A DNA stretch of 64,000 nucleotides from Haemaphysalis longicornis (taxonomy: Eukaryota > Arthropoda > Arachnida > Ixodida > Ixodidae), in assembly GCA_013339765.2 (NCBI GenBank), contig JABSTR010001232.1:744001-808000 (forward strand), written 5' to 3'. Position 1 is the first letter of the stretch. Every line of letters starts with the position of its first letter. The position numbers were made by a program, and so were the translations under genes. This document shows, piece by piece, positions 49,415-61,681 of this stretch. The notes below the pieces were generated by a model that saw only the letters and a list, made by a program, of their open reading frames with translations, was not told where the DNA came from and ran no database searches.

Positions 49415-52400
49415 CTGAGCTTCCGTGGCCTGTTTTACTGCTCTTGTATGAATCCAATCCCGAGTTAAGTTGGTTCAAATGAAAAAGAACTACTTAAAAT
49501 TCCCCCGGTTAAGGGGGGCTTTTCACAGAAGTGAAGCCGCGTTTCTTGTCTTGTCTACGTGGCAGCGGCGTCCATGCTGTACCGGCGTAGTGTACCATAT
49601 CAAAAGCGCAGGCTAGTATCGACTGCCTTTGGCTCAACTCCCCGAACCTTGCTTTGTTTCGTCTGTGGAAAGGCGAGGGCTTTCCACCGTCGTCTGGTCT
49701 CTTGTGAATCGTGTCGTGCAGCAAATTTGCATTTTTGTAATTGTAATAATAATCTTAATCTCTCGTGCTGAGTGTGTGAGCAAATGTGTCGAGTCGCGGT
49801 AAGAGAGAAAGAGAGCGTGAATAGGCGAGGTTTTTTGTTTTACTCCCAGTGCAACCAGCAATGTTCAGAGAACAGGGAGATTTTTTGCGGAGGTGCGCAA
49901 GTAGATTTGTTAAATTGATCTTCGCGTCGTTCGCATTTTAAGGGTACCCAAGTTCATTAAAATGCACTGGCATTGTTCAGGGGCGCAGCCGTTGTGACGC
50001 GTCAACCGTGAGAGTCGTGCGAGCATTTTTGATGAGAATAAGAATATTCAGTCAGCGTATGTTTAAGCTACTTAGATTTGAAGGCTTAACCTTGTGGTAA
50101 ACTCAGATTATTTCCTTCTGTGGCGTCCGTAAAGCAGCAAAAGTTTATTTTGAAAATACGATATGGAAGTTATAGCGCAAACAAAAATATTATTTTGTTT
50201 TGCTGCGATAGCTGGAATACATGGCGTAGGCAGCATTTCTGGTGTTATATTCATGTCTTTTTGTTGCATCCACAAAAAATTTGTTGTACTCATGTTTTGT
50301 TTTCGGAGATTATTGTTGCGACCGGCAGAAGTTTTCAACTACAAGGCGTAAAACCGATAGTCGTCCATTGCAATCGTTTAAAGCGTTCATTTTACGTGGT
50401 TGAACATCGTTTCCGCGCAGATTGGAGCAGTGCCGCTTGCTGCTATTTTCGCCTAAAGTTAAGCTTTGTTTGACGAGTGGTGGCATCGATCAATGAAGTT
50501 CAACAATGCTCAGATGGCAGCCAGTTGGTAAAGGTTCATGTTGTGCTGGGCTGACTGTTTGCATAAGATGGATAAAAGACGCAGGGAACATTCACGAGAC
50601 AAGCTTCGCAAAGTGGAGGTAGCGTCCCTCAACTGCGGTGGTCGTTTGGGGCCTATCAGTTCCATTTTTCGTTGCCATAATATTCCGGTTGTTTGAAGCA
50701 GAATAATGTAAACGCCGCAGATTGAGACATTCATTTGAGATTAAGTTTCAACGCTCCACACTCTCACGGTGACCCCCTGGTGCTCCGCTCGAAGTCGCTA
50801 GTCAAGTGTATGTACTCAGTTTGAAAACGACTCGAAAATAAGTTGCGTGATTATTTGGCACTTTTTTTTTACTTTTGTTACGCTGGCGCACGCGCGGAAG
50901 TGCACCCTGGTTCGAGCCGCGACCTTCCTAGGGCTTCTGTTTCGTCGGACGAGTCATTTTGGTTTCGATGAAACGTTGATGTCCTGCGCGTTCTCCCCTC
51001 TGGCGACCTTCCTGCGAGGCACGAGTAAATGTAGCATTGTACTCCGCACTCGTTTCGTTACCTTTTTTAACCGCACACTGTTTTCCCCGCCGCCTCAGAA
51101 AAGGTGTGGTCCGCAGACATTTGTTTTGGTCTGACGCGCCCCCAACATAACGGTGATCAATGATGCGACATAACGGATATACAACTTCAGAAATCTTTTT
51201 TTGTACTGAGCGGAGCTCGCCAATACTGTATGCTTCCCATCATAAAAATAACTTCAGCCCTGGGGTATTCGCGGCTGTTTGGACAAGGCTGCTTTAAAAG
51301 TGCGCCGAGATACCGCGCATGTGCTTTTTGGGTTGGAAAATAACGGAAGCAATTTTTCTGATTGTTTTTTTCTACGAAGTGTTTTGGTCTTTCAGCGGTG
51401 AGAAAACTCAAATACAAAAAGAATTGTTAGCGAGCTTACTGTCTACCTAGGGCCCCTTACTACGTGTTGCTCAAAACAAAGGTGTACGCTCAGCGACTCA
51501 ATATTTGTAAAAGATGTTTAGAAATCATACTTAAACGGGGTGCCTGCGACCTATCGACAAACCCAAAGTGTTTTCTCTGGTTGGTTGTAATGGTAGCCGA
51601 AGCTCCTCAGGCTAAATACAGCTCGAACACTGCCATCGGCTTTAACAAGTTCTCTTTCCATATTTGGTCTTACAATCGAATCACGTCGGGAAAACGACGT
51701 TATCATCAATGTGCCATGAATCGTTACCTCTCAGTCTAGGCAACTTCGATATGTACAATTCATCATTTCGCGAACGACTTTCTGCATCGCATCTATGGCG
51801 ACACCGCTTATGACGAGTCCTGTGTTCGTATTCCGCCCAAGCTCTTGACGAAGCACTAGTGAAGAAATTTTTGCTTTCGGCGGCTATTCTTTCCTTAAGA
51901 CTGGCAGAGCAACCGTGCAGAAGTTGCTTGTAGGGCGGGAACCATTTTTGTTGAGCCAGTTTAAAAATAATCTACTTGGCTTGCGAAAGGTACTTGTCGC
52001 ATTGTATAACATACTTAATACAAGTAGGAGGCCTATGACTGAAGGGGTTCCTTCTGCACGGTCACTCTGCCCGTGTCCGGCATCTAAGAGTTCGAGGCCA
52101 GTGCGTTTGACACTTGGTCTCAACTGGCGACTAATATTTTCCGTGAATACGGTTGACGACAGTTAATCTAAGCTGTTTTTCTTTAAAAAACGTTCGATTC
52201 CTTTTCGCTACCGACAGAAATGGAGGTGTTGTTGCCCGCTTCCGTGATGATTCTTGTGTGCGTGCGTGTACATGTTTGTGCGTACCTGTCTGTCTTCGTT
52301 GTTACACGCGGTGTGAGCTATACGTGTACTGTTGTTCTCTTCGGTGTTTTGCTCCTTTTATTTCGAATGTTACGATGAAATCGATCGACACACCGAGTTG

Positions 52401-52604
52401 AGTGATTAAATAAAGGTGAAGCAAAAAAAAGATATTTGTGTACTTAAGAAAACGACAACCCGTTTCTGCGTGCCGTTCATTTTTCTTGGTGTTAGCCAAT
52501 GATGCTTCGACACGGCATCGCGACTTGTCTGACCAATGAATGCCTCGCGTACAATTAAACACATTGCACACTGCGTTGGGGTTGCATTGTAACGATTGCT
52601 CCCC
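49415..52604. other. Downstream flank: no gene or repeat recognised
   Basis: ORFs here are short and lack motifs. The second AATAAA at 52409 allows that some of it is a longer 3' UTR. Confidence 0.45.
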
Positions 52605-53020
52605 AGTTAAAAAGAAAACTCTAGTTGATTCTTCTGTCATAGGAATCAGTAAAACACGAAAGTTGAATGTGCAGCGACATCTGCAGCTGAGCATGATTTG
52701 CGGGTCGGCGGCTGTCTTTTGGGTGTGCATGGCGATCGACGTCCTGCTGGCGGGTGGCTTCGGCAGAGGTGTACTGGCGTCATTTCCGTGACGGATATGA
52801 CGTCAATGAAATCTTGGGGTATCGCGGCATAAAACACTCTCGTATTAAAATAAAAGCCTGAAAACGAACCCGAAGTATAACGTACCCCGCAAGAAGACCC
52901 TGTGTGCAAGGGTTCAACCTTTACAGGCTGCTTGCTTCGTTGTACTGGAGTCATTTCCGTGACGGATATGACGTCGGCGAAATCTTCGTGTGTCCGGGAA
53001 TAAAACATTTTCGTGTTAAA
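52605..53020 (-). repeat. Dispersed repeat family A, copy 3 (reverse orientation)
   Basis: This is the reverse complement of the 8655-9085 copy, including both TGACGTCATATC...GTCACGGAAATGAC half-units and the GACAGCCGCCGACCC arm. Small indels separate the copies. Confidence 0.85.
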
Positions 53021-54990
53021 AAAACTCGTTGCCGATGGGGGTCATCGCATAATCTGTTTTACCCCCAAAAAAGTACATAGTTGCTGATTGTTCAAACGGT
53101 GAGCACGGGTGAGGGCATCGTCAGATACGAGACCAAACGAGAAACAACTTTCAACATCTCAATCTCCCTGTCGAACTCGACACCGGAAGTATGTGAGAGA
53201 ACGTGACAGACGCACGGTTTGCCGTTCCGACCTATCAGTACAGTTAGGTCAGCTGTGCTTTACCGGCAAACGTTAATTTCATAATTGATTGATTGCAGGG
53301 TTTAACGCGCCGACGCAACGCAGGCTATAGGGACCGGGCGGCCGTTGTATGGCACCACCGTCGTTTCAGCGAACAGCGCCGCCCGTGGCGAACCGCTCGT
53401 CAGTGGAATGCCGGTGGCGGTCAGCGCAGCGTAGTTGTGCATGGTTTTCTTTCGTTGTTTAGCGGTGCGGCTTGCAAAGCGAACGTAACCCCGCGTGCAT
53501 TTTTCAGATCGGTAAACCTTGAGTGTGGATGTGATGTTTACAAGGCATTCCATGCCATGGGCTCGGCATGCCATACGCCCATACTCAGTATTTACAAATA
53601 GCAGACGACGCTCAATGCGCCAAGCTGGAAGTCAAGCTGGAAGTGAGAGTTCGTTGCTTCATGCAATTTTTTCATGCCTGCATGCAGTTTCGCGAATCGA
53701 GGAGTATATTGCCGCTGAATGCTCCCACAAAGCCGGTGTGTGCAACCGATCTAGGAATGCTGCGGCGCTGGCCTTTCGCAGTTGATGACGAAACGGCGCC
53801 GACGTCGTGCACAAGCGAAAGACAAAGTTGGAGGGTGTCTTCGAAGATTTACCTCAAAACAGAAATTGTGACGCTTCCGTATCTTCATTACCTACGGCTG
53901 AAACGTGTTTAATTTCACAGAAATGCTCTTACTACAGTCATCGGGAATCATTGATAGAATAAATACCGCATGATAGTAGAATGTTATTGCTTGTCGTGGA
54001 GAAGCATTGCTTTACAAGAATTGCAATGGTTGCTGGCTAGTTGGTAAATGGTTTTTCAAAAACCAATTCCTGCGTGGCTGAAGGACGTAAGACAAGAGGG
54101 TGCCCAAAACCTGTACTCAGCTTCACAACTGAATGCTGCGGTCGGTTTACAAGCTGCTACCTACGCTTGAAAAATCATGCACACCTCCGTCTAACGACGA
54201 TGATGGTTTATCGCAAAGCTCTATCGTATGGGTTTCCTTGGTTGCCTTCTGGATTTAAACTTTGATTAGTTAAGCGTCGAATTTGACCAGCACGCAGTTT
54301 GGACTTTTGATCGCAGCGTCTTTGACTTTGACCATTTCCCATTCGATTTCGCACGAAGAAAGCTTTGTGTTCAACCACCATAATCATTAGACCGAGGGCT
54401 AGATGATTTTGCTGTTTAATTTTGAACTTCCATGTTCCCTCTCCAAATCTAAACTTTTTCCAGAGTGTCGGAAATGTGTCTGTGGTGGAGGACTCGGGCT
54501 CATGCACCTATATTTGAGGCAACTAATCGCGCGTTCTTGGTGTCTTCACCAGGCATTACACGATTTTTATAGGTACTCTGTAAAGAATACTTAAGCCTTA
54601 AAAAACACCGGCTGACGTTAACACTGCCACATTTTTTAACTATCGGTGCCAGCCTTTATTCTACGCAGGGGGTAAAACGGGAAGGGGAGGAGGGATGGTT
54701 TGTAGCTTGGGCTGTTGAGTTGGTGAATAACTTTGGCTCTTGATAAAATGACCACCACAAACGTGGGATTTCCACTTCGGCTTTCAGGCTCCCATGCTGT
54801 CACAGTGTCGCTCACCAAAACCGAAGGTACAAAGATCACGGTTACAGAAAGTGTAAACTACCGCAACATTTCTACGGCTACACGGTAATCCATCTCGTAT
54901 GCAGGTGCCTTTCTATTTAAAGCACCCGTATCGAGGTATCCCAGCGCTAAGGCTGGCGTGGAAACCGTAGTCATTGAAACCAGTGAAGAT
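53021..54990. other. Intergenic: SINE tail relic, otherwise unrecognised
   Basis: GATTGATTGCAGGGTTTAAC at 53285-53304 is the minus-strand end of the SINE family. TTTGTAGCTTGGGCTGTTGA near 54700 resembles the fragment in intron 19. No coding region is supported. Confidence 0.45.
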
Positions 54991-54997
54991 AATTTAA

Positions 54998-55300
54998 AGT
55001 GGTAGAAAAGAATTCTAATATTGCTAATAGTTTTATTCCTACTCAGATCGCGCGCAGCCAGCCGCAGAGTGCTGCAAAAAGCGCTCGTGTCAATGTAGCC
55101 CTTCCCCAACCTTACAAGCATCCAATAATTTTGCGTAGCCGTGAGTGCATTTAAGAAGAAAATAATACTAATAATAGTAGTTTTATTCGTACTCAGAACG
55201 GGTGGAGCCAAGCGCAGATCGCTGCAAAAAGCGCACATGCCATTGCAGCCGATACCCAACTTTAGACGCGTCCGACAAGTTTACGTAGTCATTACTGCAT
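54998..55300. repeat. Two tandem copies of a 150-bp unit
   Basis: TTTTATTCCTACTCAGA (55031) and TTTTATTCGTACTCAGA (55181) start matching blocks. Both continue through GCCAGCCGCAGAGTGCTGC or GCCAAGCGCAGATCGCTGC, then AAAAAGCGC, and end near ACGTAGTC or GCGTAGCC. Confidence 0.75.
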
Positions 55301-55439
55301 CTAAGAACTCAACACATCTGTTTAGACTTCGTTTCATCTCACATGTCTGCTCACAACGCCACCAAAACATACAAAGCACCGAAGCAAACACGACAAAAAC
55401 AACAGGAGGCTGTGTAGTCCAATGCACCGGCTCATTCCA

Positions 55440-56270
55440 CTGACGAGGGGAGCGCCGAGTGGTGGCGCCACCCGTCCAGCTGCCCGGTCCCTATTGGCGG
55501 TGAGCGCGACCACGGGTGGCGCTGCGAAGCGTGCCTCCGTGACGTCGGCTTAGGGATTCCCGCATTTGTCGTCTGCTTCACTCGGGCTCGATCTCCCTGC
55601 TGTTTCTTTACACTCGGTTGACTTTTGATTCTTGTCCGCACCAGATTCTACGTGTGCGTATCTTTTTATCATAATAATAGACTTAAAATCGCATACACTA
55701 CCTCAAGGCGTGATTTGAAGTACAGTTCTAGATACCGCTGCGGATGAAACATTGCGGCGTCGCCCCATTCCTTGCGAACCGGTCCTGTGCGGAGCGCAAA
55801 GAGTCGGAGCTAGGCGTCAGCTTCTGTATTCAGCAATCTTTGGAACAAAGGCAACAGCTAGCTGCTAATAACCGACAACAGCTAAAATGCAAGACCAGAA
55901 CAAATTCCAGCCCTCCGGGGCTCTCGGCTTTGGCAGAAGGCATTTAATCGTATGTAAAGTAAAACAGTTTTCGCAACCTCACTGAAAGCTCGAAAGTATT
56001 GTATCACATCACTTTATGTTGTCACTGCATCAAACTATGCCGAGACGCATTATGGGACGCAAAAACAGTAGGTTGAGTTCCAAATAACCTACTGAGTGTA
56101 TAGGCGCGTGCTAAATTTATACCAGGCTTCTGATCAGTATGGAGGCTTATTGAGCAGAACTACTTCACTACTGTAAAAATACAGTAACACTGTGTTTGTT
56201 CACACCTGCAGTGATATTTTAGTTTCATTGCTTGCAGCAATATCGCCCCAGTAGTCAGATATGCGTCAAG
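55440..56270. other. Unassigned, with a repeated GC-rich block
   Basis: A block near 55485-55510 (CCCTATTGGCGGTGAG) is found inverted at 57774-57795 (CTCACCGCCAATAGGG). No gene is supported. Confidence 0.4.
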
Positions 56271-56271
56271 A

Positions 56272-57062
56272 GGAGGAGGAGGGAGAAAACTTTATTTAAT
56301 AGTAAAGTAGAGCTGATTAGTGGGCCGGGTCCTCACTCCAGGACAAGAGAGTAAGAGAAATTTTCTTCAATTCATAGATACGCCTACCCAAGTAGACCAG
56401 GATTTGTTCTTTACGCCTGGATGGGTTGAAAAACAATTAAGACCTGCTTGGAAATATTAATCGGGTTCGATTCTTGTAAAATATGCACATATAATATATA
56501 TTACGTTTGTTAGCGATTGTATAAAGCCTTTATCACCGTAATCATGTCATAATTGTTGGGGTTGAGAGTCAGTTCGTTATGATAACGATGGTAGCAATAC
56601 AAGTTCGGAGCACAAAAGGCACCTTCGAGTACTCTGGACAACGTTGTCTGGGGCGCGATCGCGGTGGCGTAGCACCGCGATCGCGCCCTAGGGATATTTC
56701 GGTACATTTCCTAGCGCCGTATGTTTTCAATATACAAATATGCGTATAGTAAAACTGCACCCGTGAGGAGGAGGGGGAGGAGGACGATGAGGAAGATGGG
56801 GAGGAGGAGGAGGAGGAGGAGAAGGAAAAAAACTTTTTTAACAGTGAAATCTAGTTGGTTAGTGGTCGAGAGAGAGAGAGAAATAAACGGTCCAGGACAA
56901 GAGACTAAGAGTAATTTTCTTCAATAAATGGCACGCCATCGAAAGTAGGCCAGGATTTGTTCGTTACGCGTGGAAGGTTAGAATTGAAATCCGGGGTATA
57001 AAAGCCGCCTTCGAGTACTCTGGACAACGTGGTCTGCGGCGTGCCGCGGTGGCGTAGCACAA
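56272..57062. repeat. Duplicated repeat unit, second copy with GGA-rich expansion
   Basis: AAAACTTTATTTAATAGT, CCAGGACAAGAGAGTAAGAG and CCAGGATTTGTTC near 56286-56420 recur at about 56828-56965. CACCTTCGAGTACTCTGGAC at 56621 recurs as CGCCTTCGAGTACTCTGGAC at 57009. A GGA/GAG-rich run (56764-56825) precedes the second unit. Confidence 0.78.
56651..56688. repeat. Hairpin, perfect 15-bp GC-rich arms
   Basis: GGGCGCGATCGCGGT pairs exactly with ACCGCGATCGCGCCC; the loop is GGCGTAGC. The second copy of the surrounding repeat (near 57040) lacks the right arm. Confidence 0.88.
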
Positions 57063-59150
57063 TTAAACTTACTCATTGTATTTGTATGTCAATAAACAAC
57101 GCACGCTGCGGATATGCACCTTCTTCCACGCAGACCTCGAAAGCCAATTTGTGAAGAATGGTATGTATGCGTAAGTCCTGAAGAAAATATTCACACAAAC
57201 TTTGTGAGCCTTCAAAATCTCCCCAAACTTCCTAATAAGACGTTTGTGGCGGTCCAGAAATATTGAAGCGTTGGGTACAAAAAAAAAAAGCATTCATCTG
57301 ATACATGCCAGTAGAAATACAGCCGCTTTATTTCCTGCCGTGCGATCGGCGTGTAGGGGACCGCTGCTTAGTGCGTAGCATTAGACCGTTGAGTCTTCAT
57401 AAGAGCATCTCAAACATACTTTAGGGAAGACTACAAATTTTGAATACTTATCGAGAAGCTCTGAGCACTGAACCTCGCAAATAAGCTGGAAAGTACGAGC
57501 CAAAGACGATCGTCTTACCGATGCTCTGAAGAAACTTGTTCTCTCTCTCCTCGTCTGTCGCGAATTTGTGCGGGACACAGCTTGAAATTATTCAGAGTTG
57601 CCAGAAACTGGCAAAAATAAGTGCATTACTGGAAATACTCTTTTTAATGCACTAAAACATCAAAGCCGGTGATTCGGAGCACAGGTGCTGCTGCTCCTCA
57701 CAAGCGGGCTGTAACAGACGACAGCAGCGCGAGTCCCTAAGCTGACGTCAGAGCCAGAGGGCGCCACTCAAACATCTCACCGCCAATAGGGCCGGGGTGC
57801 GCTTGCTCTGTTGCCCCGGGAAGGTCGCGGCGGTGTCCACGCATGCTGCGGGGCCGTGGGGGTGAACTCAAGGTGCTGCGGGCTCGCTAGTCTGCGTAGA
57901 TGGATACGAGGGATAACCGCCGTCTCGATCTCGGCCGGGATGCGAGAACGTTTTCGGATGTCTCCTCCGGCGTCTCCGATGACGGCAGGTGGCGAGAGAG
58001 CGATCGAGGGGCATGCGGGCCTTCTCATCACTGCCACCAGTGCGTGGAGGGAGGGCAGAGCTGGGTGCTGGTTCGGGGAACTCGCGACTGGCCGGTCGTT
58101 AGTAAGTCCCGCGGTGATCATGCGAGTACCCCTCAAGTTACGCCGGTTCTCTGCCCTTCTCAGTCACATCGACTTTCCGCAGCACCACTTCGTTGACAAC
58201 GAGATAACTTTGCCGGCTGCCGTGCAGTTAACAGTTTCTCGTTTAATGTCCCCTTTGCGGCCCCTGTAACGCAAATGACCGTGATGGCAATGGAAGTTGT
58301 AGAGGCAGTGCACGGCTTTCTGCACTCCACCGCCTTTGGAACTGGGAGAGCGATCGCTTCCAGCCTGCGAGTACGCCTTAGATCGGAGATGATAGCAGGC
58401 GCTGTCCACGTCAGGGAGACCGTCAATAAAGCACGCCTTAGGGACAAAGGGAAGAAGTCGAGGGGGAGGGGAGATTAACGGAGAGAGAGGAGGAGAACAA
58501 AAAGGGCGGGGAGGGAAGGCATAACTGCAGGCATAGAGGGACAGACGCCCTCACGTTCTAGGTCACAAGAAAACGGGCCCACGGTGTAGAACCGCGCAGA
58601 CTGATGGCAGCTTTTTCCATGCCTTCATACCGGCACACGCGGGACAGCTTCCTGCGGCAACCGTCCCGTCTAAGTGAGGCCGCATGAAAACGAATAAAGA
58701 CAAGCGATACGCAGGCATTCTCGCCGAGAAGGTGTTTTCCAGGACCCAGTTTAGCCAGCCATGTTCTGCAGAGACCGCGCCATCGTGAAGACGACGGTGG
58801 CTGCTTGTGGACCCCTTTGTGGAAATCCCCGGCATCGGCGTTGAACAACGTCCCTTCGCCGTTATCTTTCCTCCGCGGCCTTCCCCGTGGCTGCGATTTT
58901 CCTGGCTCGTTTTTTTGTTGTTTCGCCTCTGGAAAAGTAGCGCCAGCTGGGTCAACAATATCGTACCACCGACGACACAGACACTGGAATAGGAAATCGA
59001 TATCGGATAGATTGAAACATTGTCTTGCAGATGGACAGGCTTTGTGGTGACGTCGTCAATCGCTGTACCAAGGATGAACACAAGCAAGTGTACACGAAAG
59101 CACAATAGCCTAAGAATAGGGTCATTCGTTTTTACGTGCTCCATTAGTTC
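57063..59150. other. Intergenic: no supported gene
   Basis: Several open frames on both strands at 57777-59180 (up to 205 codons) have no recognisable domain. The longest runs into a MITE at its start. GA-rich sequence lies at 58440-58520. Confidence 0.4.
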
Positions 59151-59152
59151 CT

Positions 59153-59644
59153 TTAAGGGGGCCGTGACGACAAAACGCAAATTTGATGAACTAAAACAAT
59201 GCTTTGCCGCGGTAAAAACGGTATTAGTTTTATCGGAAACTTGGAACCAGAAATGGAGATATTAAGGAAGGAAAACGTGTGAGCCAGTGGTGAATCCCCA
59301 GCCACTACTTTACGGCAATTTCTCTATGACGGCACAGAATCTTCTTTGCCCGGTCTGCGGACGATTGGGAAATTGTAGTGGGGCATGTAGTTCCGTTTGA
59401 TCATTCCACTTGAGTGTCAACGCACACTTACCAAGCTCGTAACTGTTTTTAGTGCTGGCCCATAATACGTCACTGCAACGCGAAATCTGAAAGCTTTTTT
59501 CATATTTCAGGAGTTTTTTTTTTTTTTTAAGTTAAAAAACGTCTTTCGCTACTTGAATGGGTGACTTACCCAAGGCTCAGTGAGTTACCAAAGGCTGGTT
59601 CTTTCAAAATAACCAAAGTTGTTTGTGCCTTCATGGTCCATTTA
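59153..59644. mobile_element. MITE family B, copy in 3' flank
   Basis: It starts TTAAGGGGGCCGTGACGACA and ends GCCTTCATGGTCCATTTAA. Internal TAGTTCCGTTTGATCATTCC and TACGTCACTGCAACGCGAAA less one base are shared with the copies at 35138 and 42855. Confidence 0.85.
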
Positions 59645-60117
59645 ACGTTCATAGCAACTTGAAACAAAAAATGCAAAGTGGTGGCCAGCAAACTGAGACA
59701 CACACACAAAAAAAATTGAAGACAACTATGCACTTCTCAAGGGGACACTGAATTGAATTTGTCAAACTTCTATGTTTGTCTATACACTGACTCAAATAAA
59801 CACACTTTTCATCGTTTATCCGGTCGAAAAAACAGTATTTAATTTATAGAGCCTGAAAGAAGAAGAAATACCGTGGGACATTTGCGGCAGCCGCCACAAC
59901 TAACATCAGTGACGCGCAGTCGAAATGCGATGTGATCGGACGTTGTAGAAGATTGGAATTCAGACCAGTTTCGGTTTAGGTTCTGTGAAATAACATGCTT
60001 GGGATTCGATGTTGTCGTCATATGGCCATTATCGATATCTCAGGAGTCGGCATACCGCGCTTCTGCCGTGTTGTCGGCTGTAAAATGCGTCAGATAGGAT
60101 TGCCAGCACGGCTTCAA

Positions 60118-60195
60118 CTTAAAGTTCGCAGTTGAAGAAAAATTCTTCCTGGTCCAGGGTCGACCAGGACGAATTTTTCTTCGACTGCAAAGTTT
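60118..60195. repeat. Hairpin, arms about 33 bp
   Basis: CAGTTGAAGAAAAATTCTTC followed by CTGGTCC pairs with GACCAGGACGAATTTTTCTT followed by CGACTG. A few mismatches; the loop is about 6 bases. Confidence 0.85.
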
Positions 60196-60839
60196 CAGAG
60201 AATACGCCCACCTCCCCTCGCGGGAACCCTGGTGCGATGCGACGCTGAGGGGGGTTCAAGCGCAAGCGGAGAGCAACCGTCGACGGAAAGGCCGCCGGAG
60301 AGCGGCACACCGGTTATATGCGCAGCGCGCCCGAAGGAGAGGAGACCGCGGAAGAGAGAGTACTGCACATGCGCCGGCACCAGTGTGTCCGCCCCGGCTA
60401 TGACGCAACACAATCCAACGCAATCCACTTTAATCCAATCCAAGCCAAGCCAAGCCAATCCATTCGAATCCAATCCAGTGCCTTCGCGAGAGAAGGGCAT
60501 CGGAGAGGAGAGGGGGTGAGCGGCGGAGAGCGCAGCTCGCGCGGCGAGGAGAATAGGGGAGGGGCGGACGACAACAACGCCGACGACGCTGCATGGATAA
60601 GGCGAGTGAATGAGATGCAGTCGCATCTAAAACCGTATACCTGAGTTCCTTTGTAGCTTGCGGTGCATTTAGATGGATGACAAATTTCCTTCGCAGAAAC
60701 GTCACTATTGCAGTTTGTTGTTGAAAAAAATATATAAACGTAAATCTGCTTTTGGAACATTTTGAATAGAAACGCAGGATTTCGCGAAAAAGTTTAAGAC
60801 CTCTGGAAGTTTTCGTTAAAGCATTTGGCCCCGTCATAT

Positions 60840-61001
60840 TGTTACGGGAAGGAAAAGACGACGACGTTGCAAAGGACGACGAACGAGTGGGCAGCACGCG
60901 GCTTGGTTGGGCGCTGTCATGGCCGCCATGTACATACTGCAAATAGCTCCCTCATCACCCGTAACCATCGTTCGTCTCATTTGCTCTGCCGCAACGTAAC
61001 A
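60840..61001. mobile_element. Possible short LTR-like or TIR element
   Basis: The segment begins TGTTACGGGAAGG and ends CGCAACGTAACA, so the ends are TG...CA and TGTTACG is mirrored by CGTAACA. At 162 bases it is short for an LTR. No target duplication or internal genes are seen. Confidence 0.3.
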
Positions 61002-61123
61002 ATGCGTTTAAATGAGGGACATCCCAGTTTTCGACACTACGTGTTCGGCATGTGGCCACCTTTTTACACAAGGAAGGCAACTGGGTAAAAAGAGTAGCCT
61101 TGGTCTTTGTACGGTCCAATTGA

Positions 61124-61681
61124 ATGCCGGAGCCGCCTTGCTTCCGGCCCGTGTTCTCGAAAGGATTCATACTCTTGACGCAGGCGACGCCTTGTTTTCC
61201 GATCGGCTTCCACCCTACGCCTTCGCAAGGCTTTGATCTGTCTCCTACGCGTTCCGCCGCTGCTGCTTCCTGCGTCTATGTGTTGGGAGAATTGACAGCG
61301 ATGGTGGAATTCGCTACCTGCCTGGTCGCTCGTTTGTCGGCGTTCTGCCCCTTCCTTACTTCACCTCCGGTGTACTGGCGTGGTGTAAACGAGTGTTATG
61401 AGACGATTCGCGTTATGAAGTGCTTCAAAGACACGTGGACTAGGGGCCGTTTTGCTGTTACAAACGCCGACGCAGGCTTTGTCGCTCCATGGGACATTAC
61501 GCAGTTGTCACAAAAAGCCGCTGCTTTCGGTTACTTTCTTTCTTTAGGAATGGACGACGCATACCTTTACAACCCCACGGATGAGACTCCAGGAAGCAAC
61601 TCGCGCTTCCTTAAAGTGGTCATTGTCTTCCTTTTGCTCCGCGAACCCGCCTTTCCTGTAAAAGGTTCTGCGCTCCCGTAA
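61124..61681 (+). other. Unassigned 185-codon open reading frame
   Basis: This is the longest uninterrupted + strand frame outside the receptor's last exon and the 20023-20610 frame. The second half (VYWRGVNECYETIRVMKCF, then WDITQLSQKAAAFGYFLSLG) has a plausible amino-acid mix with two cysteines. No domain is recognised and the first half reads across GC-rich sequence. It may be chance or a decayed exon. Confidence 0.2.

Noticed and set aside
58563..59180. 205-codon minus-strand frame as a gene
   Set aside because: Its start lies inside a MITE-B copy and no domain or typical composition is seen.
60840..61001. Complete LTR retrotransposon
   Set aside because: There is only one short TG...CA segment; no second LTR, gag-pol or target duplication is seen.
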